Assembly (NCBI RefSeq): GCF_001636425.1 | Contig: NZ_KV440953.1 | Span: 508,847 to 572,846, forward strand | DNA: 64,000 nucleotides | Direction of reading: 5' to 3' | From: Heyndrickxia acidicola | GTDB lineage: Bacteria; Bacillota; Bacilli; Bacillales; Bacillaceae_C | Part shown: positions 1-9,238 of the stretch, piece by piece | How the letters are laid out: every line of letters starts with the position of its first letter | Numbering within the stretch: position 1 is the stretch's first letter | Position numbers and translations under genes: made by a program | Notes under the pieces: generated by a model | Seen by the model: the letters and a program-made list of their open reading frames with translations, nothing else | Databases searched by the model: none | Told to the model about the DNA's origin: nothing

Positions 1-1122
1 ATTCGCTCGAATAAGGCCGTTTCTCAAACTCCAAAACAAAATCGCTGGGGAAAATCAGGGATTGTTGTCACCATCATTGGTTTTGCTTCCCAAGTCGTCT
101 ATTTCATTCTTCGCTGGATTGCATCCGGCCATGCGCCCGTCAGTAACTTATTCGAATTTACTACTTTTTTTGGCATGATGCTGGTGGGAGCCTTTATTGT
201 CATTTACTTTATCTATCGAACAGCCGTCCTTGGATTATTTGCTTTGCCCATTGCACTATTGATCATCGCCTATGCCAGCATGTTTCCGAGGGATATTAAT
301 CCTTTGGTGCCATCACTCAGGAGCTATTGGCTGCAAATACATGTGACGACAGCTGCAACAGGCGAAGCGATACTCTCAATAAGTTTTGCTGCTGGTTTAA
401 TCTATTTAGTAAAAATGACAGATCAGAATAAAAGAGGCAAGCAAACTTTTTGGCTTGAAGCGGTCATGTTTGGATTAATCAGCTTCCTTGGATTTGTTAT
501 CGTTACCTCTATTTTTGCCGCCATGCACTACAATGCTGCATTTAATTGGGTAGATAAAAATGGAACGGATTTAACGGGGAATGACGGATTGATGTATCAC
601 CTGCCTGCTGTATTCGGTCCAAATGAGGGCACCCTTCAGACACATGGCGTAATGAAGCCGTGGGTTTTACTGCCTGCATATATAAATGCAGAAAAATTTA
701 ATAGTTTTATTTGGTCTATTGCTGCAGGAGTGGTAATCTATATAGTGACAAGGTTAATAATAAGAAAAAGAATAGGCGAACTCCTTAAACCATTGACTAA
801 GAATATACGGGATGATCTGGTAGATGAAATTAGTTACCGCTCTGTTTTAATAGGCTTCCCTGTTTTCACATTAGGCGCTTTAATATTTGCTATGATATGG
901 GCCCAAATTGCGTGGAGCAAATTTTGGAGCTGGGATCCCAAAGAGGTTTGGGCTCTTGTAACCTGGTTATTTTATGCAGCATTTCTCCATTTGCGGCTCT
1001 CAAAAGGCTGGCATGGTGAAAAGTCTGCTTGGCTGGCCGTAATAGGATTTGGCATCATTATGTTTAATCTGATTGCGGTAAACCTTATCATAGCAGGCCT
1101 GCATTCCTACGCAGGTGTATAA
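1..1122 (+). CDS. resC: Cytochrome c biogenesis protein ResC (CcsA/CcmC type), 5' partial
   Basis: The reading frame is open from the first base, so the N-terminus lies outside the window; about 373 residues are present. It is a multi-pass membrane protein. The tryptophan-rich haem-handling motif (FWSWDPKE, bases about 918-944) is followed by further membrane segments, and conserved histidines occur near GHAPVSN and in the final GLHSYAGV. ResC works with ResB in the System II pathway that delivers haem to apocytochromes c outside the membrane. In Bacillus it belongs to resABCDE, which matches the downstream resDE and the cytochrome c encoded by qcrC later in the window. Family assignment is firm. 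Confidence 0.93.
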   Translation: MRSNKAVSQTPKQNRWGKSGIVVTIIGFASQVVYFILRWIASGHAPVSNLFEFTTFFGMMLVGAFIVIYFIYRTAVLGLFALPIALLIIAYASMFPRDINPLVPSLRSYWLQIHVTTAATGEAILSISFAAGLIYLVKMTDQNKRGKQTFWLEAVMFGLISFLGFVIVTSIFAAMHYNAAFNWVDKNGTDLTGNDGLMYHLPAVFGPNEGTLQTHGVMKPWVLLPAYINAEKFNSFIWSIAAGVVIYIVTRLIIRKRIGELLKPLTKNIRDDLVDEISYRSVLIGFPVFTLGALIFAMIWAQIAWSKFWSWDPKEVWALVTWLFYAAFLHLRLSKGWHGEKSAWLAVIGFGIIMFNLIAVNLIIAGLHSYAGV

Positions 1123-1412
1123 GGGAATTCAACATGTTTATGGGGTCTGTCTCTAGATGGTTTTCGTGTATGAAGCCATCTTGAGTTCGGCCCTGTTTTT
1201 ATGGAGGCTGATTGAGAAACAATTATAGCATCCTTTCACATTGATGAAAGCTATTGCTAATGGATTTTTATTATGCTTTTCTATAACGCCAAGTAGCATG
1301 GCGCTTTCACTTTCTTATATCTTCCTTTCAGCTTAGCATAAGGCACCCTTTGAAAAAATAAACAGTTATCATCTAAGAAATATTACAGATCACTTGTAAG
1401 GAGGAATGATTG

Positions 1413-2132
1413 ATGGAACAACCATTGGGAAAAATTTTGGTAGTGGATGATGAAGAAAGAATTAGACGTCTGCTCAAAATATATCTCGAGAGAGAGAACT
1501 ACATAATTGAAGAAGCTGAAGATGGCAAAGAGGCATTGGAAAAGGCAATAGAAACGAACTATGATTGTATTCTGTTAGATTTAATGATGCCTGGTATGGA
1601 TGGAATTGAGGTCTGTCAGGAGCTTCGAACAAAAAAATCAACTCCCGTTATCATGCTGACTGCTAAAGGTGAAGAAACCAATCGGGTTGAGGGGTTTGAA
1701 GCTGGGACGGACGATTATATTGTAAAGCCGTTCAGTCCAAGGGAAGTGGTGCTTCGGGTTAAGGCGTTGCTGCGCAGAAGCACTCCATCAAGCTTTATGA
1801 ACACAGAAACGAAATCCAAAGATTTAATCGTATATCCGCATTTAACGATTGATAATGATGCCCACCGTGTAACAGCGGATGGAGTGGAAGTGAATCTTAC
1901 ACCAAAAGAATATGAATTGCTCTACTTCCTGGCAAAAGCGCCGGATAAGGTGTTTGATCGTGAGCATCTTTTAAAAGAAGTATGGCATTATGAATTTTTT
2001 GGTGATTTAAGAACTGTTGATACCCATGTAAAACGCTTAAGGGAAAAATTGAACCGGGTATCAGAGCAGGCTGCAAAAATGATTTTAACCGTATGGGGAG
2101 TCGGGTATAAATTTGAGGTTACGGAAGAATGA
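1413..2132 (+). CDS. resD: Response regulator ResD (OmpR/PhoB family)
   Basis: 239 residues. The N-terminal receiver domain has the acidic pair D12/D13, phosphoacceptor D56 (LLDLMMPG), T83 and K105. The C-terminal winged-helix DNA-binding domain includes LTPKEYELLYFLA and RTVDTHVKRLREKL. The ATG at 1413 sits 8 bases after AAGGAGG; a TTG one codon upstream is less likely. The last codons overlap resE by four bases (ATGA), so the two are translationally coupled. Known role in Bacillus: activation of respiratory and anaerobic genes, including qcrABC and ctaA. The 290-bp gap after resC suggests its own promoter, but I could not identify one with confidence. Confidence 0.95.
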   Translation: MEQPLGKILVVDDEERIRRLLKIYLERENYIIEEAEDGKEALEKAIETNYDCILLDLMMPGMDGIEVCQELRTKKSTPVIMLTAKGEETNRVEGFEAGTDDYIVKPFSPREVVLRVKALLRRSTPSSFMNTETKSKDLIVYPHLTIDNDAHRVTADGVEVNLTPKEYELLYFLAKAPDKVFDREHLLKEVWHYEFFGDLRTVDTHVKRLREKLNRVSEQAAKMILTVWGVGYKFEVTEE

Positions 2133-3907
2133 GAATTTGGAGAAGTGTAGTCGGCAAGCTTTGGATGACTATACTTCTGCTCGTTTCGTTTGTCCTTATT
2201 ATCCTTACTATGTTGCTGCTGGAGTTTTTCCAGTCCTATAATGTTGGTCAAATTGAGCAAAATCTTAAAGGGACGGCAACAAAAATCGCCCGAATTGTCG
2301 AAGTTCACCCGAATGATGGAATGGGAAAAGAAATCGCTATTCAGCTGGCAGATAAAAATGCACAAGTGATTATTGCATATAATGTAAGCAAGATTGTTTA
2401 TCCCACAACAGATTCCAAAACTCTTCCGTTAAGTCCAGAAACTCTTGTAAAGGATGCAGATCTATCTAAAGTTTTCAGCTCCAATAAAGTGTTTGAAAAA
2501 GAAATGACGCCGCCAGGAAATCATGAGCAAAACCGTTACAATCACATTATTGTTGCTGCTGCACCTCTGCATATCAATAAGGAAAATGGGGCTGTTTTTA
2601 TCTATCAGTCTCTTGATGTCCTAAAAGAAACGACTGATAAGACAACAAAGCTAATTTTATTAGCTGCAGGAATTGCGATCATATTAACAACTTTTTTTGC
2701 TTTTTTCTTATCTACGAGGATTACAGCACCGCTTAGGAAAATGAGAGAGGCGGCTTTCCAAGTGGCGAAGGGTAAATTTGATACAAAGGTTCCTGTGGCT
2801 TCTCATGATGAAATTGGTGAATTGGCAACCGCCTTCAACCAAATGGGAAAACAGCTGAAATTTAATATCAATGCGCTTAATCAAGAAAAAGAGCAGCTGA
2901 GAAGTATATTAAGCAGTATGGCCGATGGAGTACTAACGTTTAATCGAGATGGGACTATTCTGATAACCAATCCTCCTGCAGAACTTTTTTTGCAGCACTG
3001 GTTTTATGAACAAGGCAAGGACAGTCAGCTGCCAGCTCCAAAGGAAATGCTGGATCTATTGGATCAGGTGATTAAAACGGATAAAGAGCAGACAAGTGAG
3101 TTGACCATTCAAGGAAGAACGTATGTGGTGATTATCAGCCCTCTTTACAATCGTGATAATGTCAGGGGAGCAGTGGTTGTGATCAGAGATATGACAGAAG
3201 AGAGGCGGCTTGATACTTTAAGAGATGATTTTATTGCCAATGTTTCTCATGAACTGCGTACGCCGATCGCAATGCTGCAGGGATACAGCGAAGCTATTAT
3301 TGACGATATTGCGGTTACCGATGAAGAAAAGAAGGAGTTCGCAAAAATTATCTATGACGAAACCCTGCGGATTGGCCGTCTTGTAAATGAACTTCTAGAT
3401 CTAGCTAGAATGGAAGCAGGGCATATTAGCCTTAACCTTGATATGACCCCGATTCAATCATTTATACAAAGGGTAACATATAAATTCCAAGGAGTAGCCA
3501 GGGAGTCAAATGTGCTGCTTTCTTCTGAAGTAGAACAGGAAGCAGCTATGATTGAAATGGACCCTGACCGCATTGAACAGGTTTTGACAAATTTAATTGA
3601 CAATGCCATCCGGTATACTCCGGAAAATGGTACTGTAAAAGTAACACAAGAAGAATTTGAAGATGGTGTCCTTATAAGTGTTACAGATAGCGGGACTGGG
3701 ATACAGGATGAAGATCTTCCATTTGTATTTGAAAGATTTTATAAGGCGGATAAGGCCCGCACACGAGGTAAATCCGGGACTGGTTTAGGTCTTGCTATTG
3801 CAAAGAATATTATCGAGGCACACCATGGCCGTATTTCGGTAAAAAGCAAAGTTGGACAAGGCACGACATTTTCTTTCTATCTTCCGCGAATACAAAGCAC
3901 AAAGTGA
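2129..3907 (+). CDS. resE: Sensor histidine kinase ResE
   Basis: 592 residues. Layout: a transmembrane segment at about 10-32, an extracytoplasmic domain of about 140 residues, a second transmembrane segment at about 173-196, HAMP, a PAS region at about 250-355, the histidine phosphoacceptor domain with H374 (VSHELRTP), and an ATPase domain with N, G1 and G2 boxes (DNAIRYTP, DSGTGI, GKSGTGLGLAIAKN). It phosphorylates ResD in response to oxygen limitation or nitric oxide. The start overlaps the resD stop and a strong terminator follows, so resE closes the operon. Confidence 0.95.
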   Translation: MRIWRSVVGKLWMTILLLVSFVLIILTMLLLEFFQSYNVGQIEQNLKGTATKIARIVEVHPNDGMGKEIAIQLADKNAQVIIAYNVSKIVYPTTDSKTLPLSPETLVKDADLSKVFSSNKVFEKEMTPPGNHEQNRYNHIIVAAAPLHINKENGAVFIYQSLDVLKETTDKTTKLILLAAGIAIILTTFFAFFLSTRITAPLRKMREAAFQVAKGKFDTKVPVASHDEIGELATAFNQMGKQLKFNINALNQEKEQLRSILSSMADGVLTFNRDGTILITNPPAELFLQHWFYEQGKDSQLPAPKEMLDLLDQVIKTDKEQTSELTIQGRTYVVIISPLYNRDNVRGAVVVIRDMTEERRLDTLRDDFIANVSHELRTPIAMLQGYSEAIIDDIAVTDEEKKEFAKIIYDETLRIGRLVNELLDLARMEAGHISLNLDMTPIQSFIQRVTYKFQGVARESNVLLSSEVEQEAAMIEMDPDRIEQVLTNLIDNAIRYTPENGTVKVTQEEFEDGVLISVTDSGTGIQDEDLPFVFERFYKADKARTRGKSGTGLGLAIAKNIIEAHHGRISVKSKVGQGTTFSFYLPRIQSTK

Positions 3908-3960
3908 AGAAAAAAGCCGATAAATCTTGTTTCATGAGAAACTGTTTGGTGAATTCACCA

Positions 3961-3991
3961 AAAAGCGCCATTTCAAAATGGCGCTTTTTTG
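3961..3991 (+). terminator. Terminator after resE
   Basis: The inverted repeat AAAGCGCCATTT / AAATGGCGCTTT is followed by a T run, about 55 bases after the resE stop. Confidence 0.9.
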
Positions 3992-4011
3992 TACAATTAA
4001 ATAATTAACTA

Positions 4012-4145
4012 ATGGAGTCTTTGGATATCGATGTCTTCTCCATACGATAAGTCAGCATCGCAAGGTTTTGCTAAATGCCCATATTGATCACTGGTTATTT
4101 TTTAGCTCATTTGTATGGAAAAGCCGTTTCTGACGAATGGGAAGC
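4012..4145. repeat. Decayed remnants of repeat families B and A
   Basis: Bases 4012-4075 resemble the left half of family B (GTCTTCTCC, CGATAAGTCA and a CATCG core). Bases 4095-4145 resemble part of family A (TTATTTTTTAGCTCAT, then a GCCGTTTC..GACGAATG core). Both are incomplete. They occupy the resE-sigX gap, and no gene is visible in it apart from the sigX promoter. Confidence 0.5.
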
Positions 4146-4288
4146 CAGAATGTGATAGATTTATTTAACAATTAAAGAATATTTTACCTTATTTAGACCT
4201 TGTATGGATAAATGGTAACTTGTGCTTTTTCTATTCTTCCCTTTAAAATAGATGAAAGAAGAAAGAGTATTAAAATTTTACGAAATGC

Positions 4289-4314
4289 TGTAACTTTTTA
4301 GTTTTTCATTCGAC
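4289..4314 (+). promoter_or_regulatory. Candidate autoregulatory SigX promoter
   Basis: TGTAAC (4289-4294), a 16-base spacer and CGAC (4311-4314) match the SigX consensus of B. subtilis (TGTAAC, 16-17, CGWC). It lies 27 bases upstream of sigX, as expected for an ECF sigma factor that drives its own operon. Confidence 0.75.
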
Positions 4315-4340
4315 TACTAGTTAACGGGGGAGGGATAGAA

Positions 4341-4874
4341 ATGGACTCCGTTTTTCAAGAAATATACCAAAAATACCATCAAGACCTTTATCAGTTTATT
4401 TTTTACATGGTAAAGGATAGAGACCTTGCTGAAGATCTTGTGCAGGAGGTTTACTTAAGAGTTTTAAAATCCTATAGATTCTTCGAAGGAAAAAGTTCAG
4501 AGAAGACATGGCTTTTCTCCATTGCAAAAAATGTTTCAATTGATTACTTCAGAAAGCAAAAGCGATGGCGACTAAGAATTGCCGAAGAATTGGACTGGAA
4601 AGGAAGAGACTATAGCGATCCCAAACCACTTCCTGAGGAACTAACTGTCTTAAAAGAAGAAATACAGCAGCTTTACAGATGTTTAGATGAATGCAGCCAA
4701 GACCAGAAAATGGTGGTAATCATGCGCTATTTGAATCATTTAAACATACAGGAAACGGCTGAAGCGCTGGAATGGACGGAAAGCAAGGTCAAAACAACTC
4801 AGCATAGGGCTCTATTGGTATTGAAACGATTAATGAATCAAAAAGAAAGGAAAGGAGAAGTCAATTATGGCTAA
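4341..4874 (+). CDS. sigX: ECF RNA polymerase sigma factor SigX
   Basis: 177 residues. Region 2 spans about residues 10-76 (LAEDLVQEVYLRVL, TWLFSIAKNVSIDYFRKQKR) and region 4 about 115-165 (MVVIMRYLNHLNIQETAEAL, then SKVKTTQHRALLVL). The ATG follows GGGGGAGGG. SigX controls genes for envelope charge and resistance to cationic peptides in B. subtilis. It overlaps the anti-sigma gene by eight bases, and the promoter-like TGTAAC/CGAC upstream supports autoregulation. The symbol rests on family, promoter and neighbours (resDE, rsiX). Confidence 0.9.
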   Translation: MDSVFQEIYQKYHQDLYQFIFYMVKDRDLAEDLVQEVYLRVLKSYRFFEGKSSEKTWLFSIAKNVSIDYFRKQKRWRLRIAEELDWKGRDYSDPKPLPEELTVLKEEIQQLYRCLDECSQDQKMVVIMRYLNHLNIQETAEALEWTESKVKTTQHRALLVLKRLMNQKERKGEVNYG

Positions 4875-6087
4875 CTTTGATCAAGATGAACACCAAATAG
4901 AAGAGCTTCTCCGCAAAATGCCCATTATAAGAGATCGACAAAACCAAGAAGAGGTGTATCGTAAAGTGCAAAGCAGAAAAGAGCATAAACACAAGCAAAA
5001 AAGAGCTCTATGGATACCGGCAGCCACAACAGCAGCAATTGCTATTATAATGGTTTTAGCTGTTTCAATGGTGAATAAAGAACAAACAAAGTCCGCCAGA
5101 GGGGCTGAATTATCACAAAAAAATGTTCATTTAACAGCGGCGAATGTGCCTCAGCACCAAGTATCAAAAAAACAGCCGGTTATTCATCAAACTGCAGGAC
5201 AAATTTCCGATTCTGTAAAAAGAAATCAATCGGCTTTGTCATCAAACAAAATGGAATCAGCAAAAAATCAGGAAAGCGAAGATCGAAGTGCCGTTTATTC
5301 CAGTGATCTTAAAAGTCATGATGTATATACTTACGGGGTGCTGACCCATGATGCTATTCCTGTTCCAGTAAGTGTAGTCGTGCCGAAATCTTCTGAGAAT
5401 TGGTTTGATAAATATAAACAAATTGCCAGCCAAACACCCAAACCGGAATGGGGGTTTGATCAATTTTTTCCTTTAAAAAGCGTTTTAGCATATGATTCCG
5501 CGAATCAAATTATCCGCATTACGGTCTATCAAAATCAGGCAGGATTTATTCCTGAGTCTCTTCAGCTTAATCTGGATAAATTGGTCAATGACAGCTTCAG
5601 ATACTTGCCTGTTAAAGAGGCTGAATTCAAGAATGAAAAAGGGGAGCCATTAAGCATTGGAGAGATTGGTGAAGTGAACAATGTTCAAATTAATAAAGTA
5701 CCTAAAAGCGGATATTATTCGTATACCATAGGAAATAAAAGCTATCTCGTACCTTCTGACCAAACCTTTAAGCAACTGTCGGATGCTTTAGCTGCCATGA
5801 AAAAGTCTCCAAACGATTTATATCATTCCGTTTTCACCGGCGGCATAGGAGTGACGGAGTTGAACCAAGATGGGAAAAATGTGACCGTTAGATTTGATAG
5901 AAAGGTAGATTTAACAAAGGAATCACCAAAGAATGCTATGAATATGATTGAAGCGATTCTGCTTACCGGGAAAGACTTCGGTTATTCCACTGTAACCTTT
6001 CAAAATATTGAACCTGCCAGCTGGAATGGTTTTCATTTTTCAAAAGCAATTGAAGTGCCAGTAGCACCGAACCGCCTTGAGCAATAG
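4867..6087 (+). CDS. rsiX: Anti-sigma factor RsiX
   Basis: 406 residues. The cytoplasmic N-terminus is charged (about 1-46), followed by one transmembrane helix at about 47-69 and a large extracytoplasmic region. That region begins with a low-complexity linker (about 70-140, rich in S, N, K and Q) and continues as a folded domain. This single-pass type II layout is typical of ECF anti-sigma factors that hold the sigma factor at the membrane. The ATG overlaps the end of sigX by eight bases, so expression is coupled. It is somewhat longer than the B. subtilis protein, mainly in the linker. Function is inferred from position and topology. Confidence 0.87.
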   Translation: MANFDQDEHQIEELLRKMPIIRDRQNQEEVYRKVQSRKEHKHKQKRALWIPAATTAAIAIIMVLAVSMVNKEQTKSARGAELSQKNVHLTAANVPQHQVSKKQPVIHQTAGQISDSVKRNQSALSSNKMESAKNQESEDRSAVYSSDLKSHDVYTYGVLTHDAIPVPVSVVVPKSSENWFDKYKQIASQTPKPEWGFDQFFPLKSVLAYDSANQIIRITVYQNQAGFIPESLQLNLDKLVNDSFRYLPVKEAEFKNEKGEPLSIGEIGEVNNVQINKVPKSGYYSYTIGNKSYLVPSDQTFKQLSDALAAMKKSPNDLYHSVFTGGIGVTELNQDGKNVTVRFDRKVDLTKESPKNAMNMIEAILLTGKDFGYSTVTFQNIEPASWNGFHFSKAIEVPVAPNRLEQ

Positions 6088-6109
6088 CAAACAAGATAAA
6101 ACTCGAAAG

Positions 6110-6141
6110 AAGCAATCAGGATGAGACCTGATTGCTTTTTT
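6110..6141 (+). terminator. Terminator after rsiX
   Basis: AAGCAATCAGG / CCTGATTGCTT stem with a T tail, 23 bases after the rsiX stop. Confidence 0.9.
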
Positions 6142-6143
6142 AA

Positions 6144-6255
6144 AGGCTGTGTTAAATTTCAATGTTGATACAACTGCTCGTTTTTTAGCTCATTTTACAG
6201 TAAAGAAAGAAATGAGCTAAAAAAGATCAACTATCAATCGGCCCCTTAATAAAAG
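6144..6255 (-). repeat. Repeat family A copy 1
   Basis: Begins AGGCTGTGTTAAATTT and continues with the family segments ATGTTGATA, CTGCTCGTTTTTTAGCTCAT and a palindromic core containing TTACAGTAAAGAAAG. Read on the minus strand it matches the right half of the other copies. It starts immediately after the rsiX terminator; no gene is present. Confidence 0.75.
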
Positions 6256-6384
6256 GATCAAAGTATAATATTTCGCTTTTGGTCTACAATAGAAGATGCT
6301 CTTGTTAACTTCAATGTGGAAGTATGGCCAATTTATGTATGGCAGAGGATTCATTCAAACAAGGGCCAAATTAAGGAGGCTAAT

Positions 6385-7131
6385 ATGGGTTCAGCAGGGA
6401 AAAGATTTTTATACATCATGATACTATTGGCAGTAGGAAGCGGTTTGGCACCAAACAATAAGATTCAGGCATCCGATAGAAGCGTTATGAACCAAACATC
6501 AGACTGGTTTTTTCCTGCAGAAGGAACTATTTCGGATGTTTTTGATTCAAGAGGAGGGCTTCACAAAGGGATAGATATAGCAGGAAGTTACCATACACCT
6601 ATCTTTGCTGTGGGTAATGGAATAGTGACAAAATCTTATCGTTCTTCCAGTTATGGAAACGTTGTTTTTATTCATCATTTAAATGGATTTGAAACCGTAT
6701 ATGCTCATCTTGACGAAAGACTGGTTACAAAGGGTGAAAAAGTCATAAAGGGTGAAGAGATTGGGTTGATGGGAAGTACAGGGAATTCCACTGGGAATCA
6801 CCTTCATTTTGAAGTACATAATGGCAAATGGACAATCAGCAAGGTAAACGCAATAGATCCTTTTGACGTATTTGGAAAAGGAAAAATAGGACAGTCTGTC
6901 GTGGCGTTGGAGCACCACCCATATCCAGCGATTGAAGTATCGGGTGGAGTAACTTCTCATTTGATTGACAACCGCAAAAACATAAGTATATACATCGTGG
7001 CAAAAAATGAAACCTTATGGGAAATAGCGAAAAAACACAATACAACAGTTAAGAAACTTATTACAATAAATCATCTTAAGGATAAAGGAAGCCAAATCTT
7101 TCCTAACCAAAAAATTGCTATTCCAAAATAA
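6385..7131 (+). CDS. Secreted M23 family metallopeptidase with C-terminal LysM domain
   Basis: 248 residues from the ATG at 6385, which follows TTAAGGAGG; an upstream in-frame extension lacks a ribosome binding site. Signal peptide at about 1-29, then an M23 (LytM-type) domain at about 42-150. Zinc ligands are expected at H60 and D64 (LHKGIDIA) and H141 of HLHFEVH; H108 in VYAHLDE fits the catalytic set. A LysM repeat closes the protein at about 200-247 (YIVAKNETLWEIAKK). It probably cleaves or binds peptidoglycan outside the membrane. It stands alone between rsiX and the FMN riboswitch. Family is sure; substrate and physiological role are not. Confidence 0.88.
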   Translation: MGSAGKRFLYIMILLAVGSGLAPNNKIQASDRSVMNQTSDWFFPAEGTISDVFDSRGGLHKGIDIAGSYHTPIFAVGNGIVTKSYRSSSYGNVVFIHHLNGFETVYAHLDERLVTKGEKVIKGEEIGLMGSTGNSTGNHLHFEVHNGKWTISKVNAIDPFDVFGKGKIGQSVVALEHHPYPAIEVSGGVTSHLIDNRKNISIYIVAKNETLWEIAKKHNTTVKKLITINHLKDKGSQIFPNQKIAIPK

Positions 7132-7293
7132 AAGCGAACTAAGTATTGAATATTCTTTATGAGCATTTTGAAGGAAATCAGAAGGAATATTCACTTTCAA
7201 GAGGAATTACAACCAATACACTTCAATAACGAAAACAAAATTCTTTCCAAAAAGATTTCTTTATAATATAATAAAAAATGTAAAATAATACGG

Positions 7294-7424
7294 TTCATCT
7301 TCGGGGCTGGGTGAAATTCCCGACCGGCGGTAATGAAGCTAAAGCTTATAAGCCCGCGAGCCTTTTAGGCAGGATCTGGTGTGATTCCAGAGCCGACAGT
7401 AAAGTCTGGATGGGAGAAGATGAA
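7294..7424 (+). promoter_or_regulatory. FMN riboswitch (RFN element)
   Basis: Closing stem TTCATCTTC (7294-7302) / GAAGATGAA (7416-7424). Inside are the conserved RFN blocks GGGGCTGGGTGAAATTCCC, ACCGGCGGTAAT, AGCCCGCGAGC and GTGATTCCAGAGCCGACAGT. It lies upstream of ribU with a terminator between, the arrangement for transcriptional shut-off when FMN is abundant. A TATAAT at 7262-7267 may be its promoter -10. Confidence 0.97.
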
Positions 7425-7489
7425 GGTTAGCCGATGTTTTTGAATTTTTTTAAAAAAATTTAAAACATTTATTTGTGCATGCCTTTACT

Positions 7490-7524
7490 CCCCTAAAGAT
7501 ACTATTCTTTGGGGTTTTATATTT
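7490..7524 (+). terminator. Riboswitch-controlled terminator before ribU
   Basis: The stem CCCCTAAAGA / TCTTTGGGG, with one bulged T, is followed by TTTTATATTTTT. It sits between the FMN riboswitch and ribU, so it is the likely attenuator. Confidence 0.8.
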
Positions 7525-7592
7525 TTAGGGGATGTCCAAATAATGGCGAGCTTTTCTTCTGCTTGAGGTGAATCTCATAAGGAGAGAGGAAA

Positions 7593-8156
7593 ATGAGGAA
7601 AGTAAATCTTAGATCGACCGTGGGAATAGCGGCGTTAAGCAGTCTGGCATGTCTGCTGATGCTGATTAAATTCCCCATACCGCCATTCCCTTCCTATTTG
7701 ACAGTTGATTTTAGCGATATTCCCGCTTTAATAGCTGCTTTGGTGTTTGGACCGATTGGCGCAGTACTTGTTGAATTGATAAAAAATATCATAAATTATC
7801 TGATGGTAAGCAGTGATGTAGGCATACCGATTGGAAATGCTGCAAATTTTGTGTCAGGACTTCTTTTTGTATTGCCGACTTACTATATCTATAGGCATTT
7901 AAAAACCAAAAAAGGAATGACAATCGGATTAATAGCAGGAACTGTTTCACTGGCAGTGTTAATGAGTGTACTAAACTATTTTGTAATCCTGCCAGCCTAT
8001 TTTGTTCTTGCGAATTTGCATATTCCGAACGTTAAAAGCTACATTATTGCTGGTATTTTACCGTTTAATATCATAAAAGGATTTATTGTTACACTTGTTT
8101 TCATGCTTATTTTTACACGTTTGCAGGGATGGATTGAAAAGCGATCCGTTATCTAA
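7593..8156 (+). CDS. ribU: Riboflavin ECF transporter S component RibU
   Basis: 187 residues with about five or six membrane helices. The N-terminal segment KFPIPPFPSYLTVDFSDIPA and the following GPIGAVLVELIKNIINYL are characteristic of RibU. It binds riboflavin and uses the shared ECF energising module (EcfA1A2T, not in this window). The ATG at 7593 follows AAGGAGAGAGG. Control by FMN is indicated by the RFN element and attenuator directly upstream. It is monocistronic: terminators lie on both sides. Confidence 0.95.
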   Translation: MRKVNLRSTVGIAALSSLACLLMLIKFPIPPFPSYLTVDFSDIPALIAALVFGPIGAVLVELIKNIINYLMVSSDVGIPIGNAANFVSGLLFVLPTYYIYRHLKTKKGMTIGLIAGTVSLAVLMSVLNYFVILPAYFVLANLHIPNVKSYIIAGILPFNIIKGFIVTLVFMLIFTRLQGWIEKRSVI

Positions 8157-8160
8157 TAAA

Positions 8161-8200
8161 AAAAATCAGGTGTTGAACCACCTGGTTTTTTTGTTTTTTT
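8161..8200 (+). terminator. Terminator after ribU
   Basis: TCAGGTG / CACCTGG stem followed by long T runs, a few bases after the ribU stop. Confidence 0.85.
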
Positions 8201-8322
8201 TAGGCTTTGTTAAAGGGACACTGTTGTTTTTTTGCTTATTCCTGTGAAACGGCTGTTTCACACGCCTTTCAGCAAAGCTGAAAATCGAGCAGTTATCAAC
8301 ATTGAAATTTAACACAGTCTTT
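8201..8322 (+). repeat. Repeat family A copy 2
   Basis: Ends are TAGGCTTTGTTAAAGG and TTTAACACAGTCT. Internal arms are CTGTTGTTTTTTTGCT and CGAGCAGTTATCAACATTGAAA. The core holds the small palindrome GTGAAACGGCTGTTTCAC plus a CTTTCAGCAAAGCTGAAA hairpin. It directly abuts the ribU terminator. Confidence 0.8.
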
Positions 8323-8454
8323 TTTAAATATAAGTATAAAATTCTTAAATCAATGCAGTCTCTGTCAACCTCCAGCACCTGGCGCCGGGGAGGTTGCGTT
8401 TTTTTGCTATAAGTCAAAATCAACTGTTTACTAACTCGCTTTTGTTTCCTTTAT

Positions 8455-8697
8455 CATAGTCGTAAACCACGAAATCCGTACGCTGATAAACAGGAACTCT
8501 CCGCTTTTCTAAAATGTCCAGCTCGGGGTTAAAAGACATGCCGATGAGCAGGCGCTCTCCGCTTTTCTATGATGTCCAGCTCCATGCGCCATCGGCTCGA
8601 GGTCAAAAGACTGGCCGGCCAAAAGGTAAAAAAACAATCTTTCAGCCGGCCAGTCTTTTGCAGATCGCCGATAAACGGGCGCTCTGCTTTTATAGTA
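8455..8697. repeat. Repeat family B copy with a 15-bp hairpin core
   Basis: Contains two partly overlapping family B arms (CGCTTTTCTA..TGTCCAGCTC, GCGCCATCGGCTCGAGGTC, then GATCGCCGATAAACGGGCGC). The core is an uninterrupted 15-bp inverted repeat, AAAAGACTGGCCGGC (8605-8619) with its complement at 8645-8659. It ends at the stop codon of the leftward fer gene, so the hairpin could also act as the fer terminator (inference). Bases 8323-8454 show no gene. Confidence 0.7.
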
Positions 8698-8970
<273 letters not shown>

Positions 8971-9238
8971 TTAACGTACAAAGCATTAAGCGAGTGTTTA
9001 TCTATATCATTCTACACCCTTTGCTTTTATGACAAGGATGATGTCAGGAAAATGAGAATTCCCCTCATTATTCTAAAGCTGATTTCCAAAGAATTCAATA
9101 GATAATCCTTAGGAAATGCAAATCAAACGTTGGTTTCTTCACTCCATGTTCATATTTGTTGGAAAATATATATGACAAAAATTGAGATTTTTATGATAAA
9201 ATAAGACATAAAAAGACATGAAATAAGGGGTTCTGCCT

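Noticed and set aside
1140-1200. Terminator between resC and resD
   Set aside because: AGATGG / CCATCT can pair but the loop is long and the T run is separated from the stem, so the evidence is too weak.
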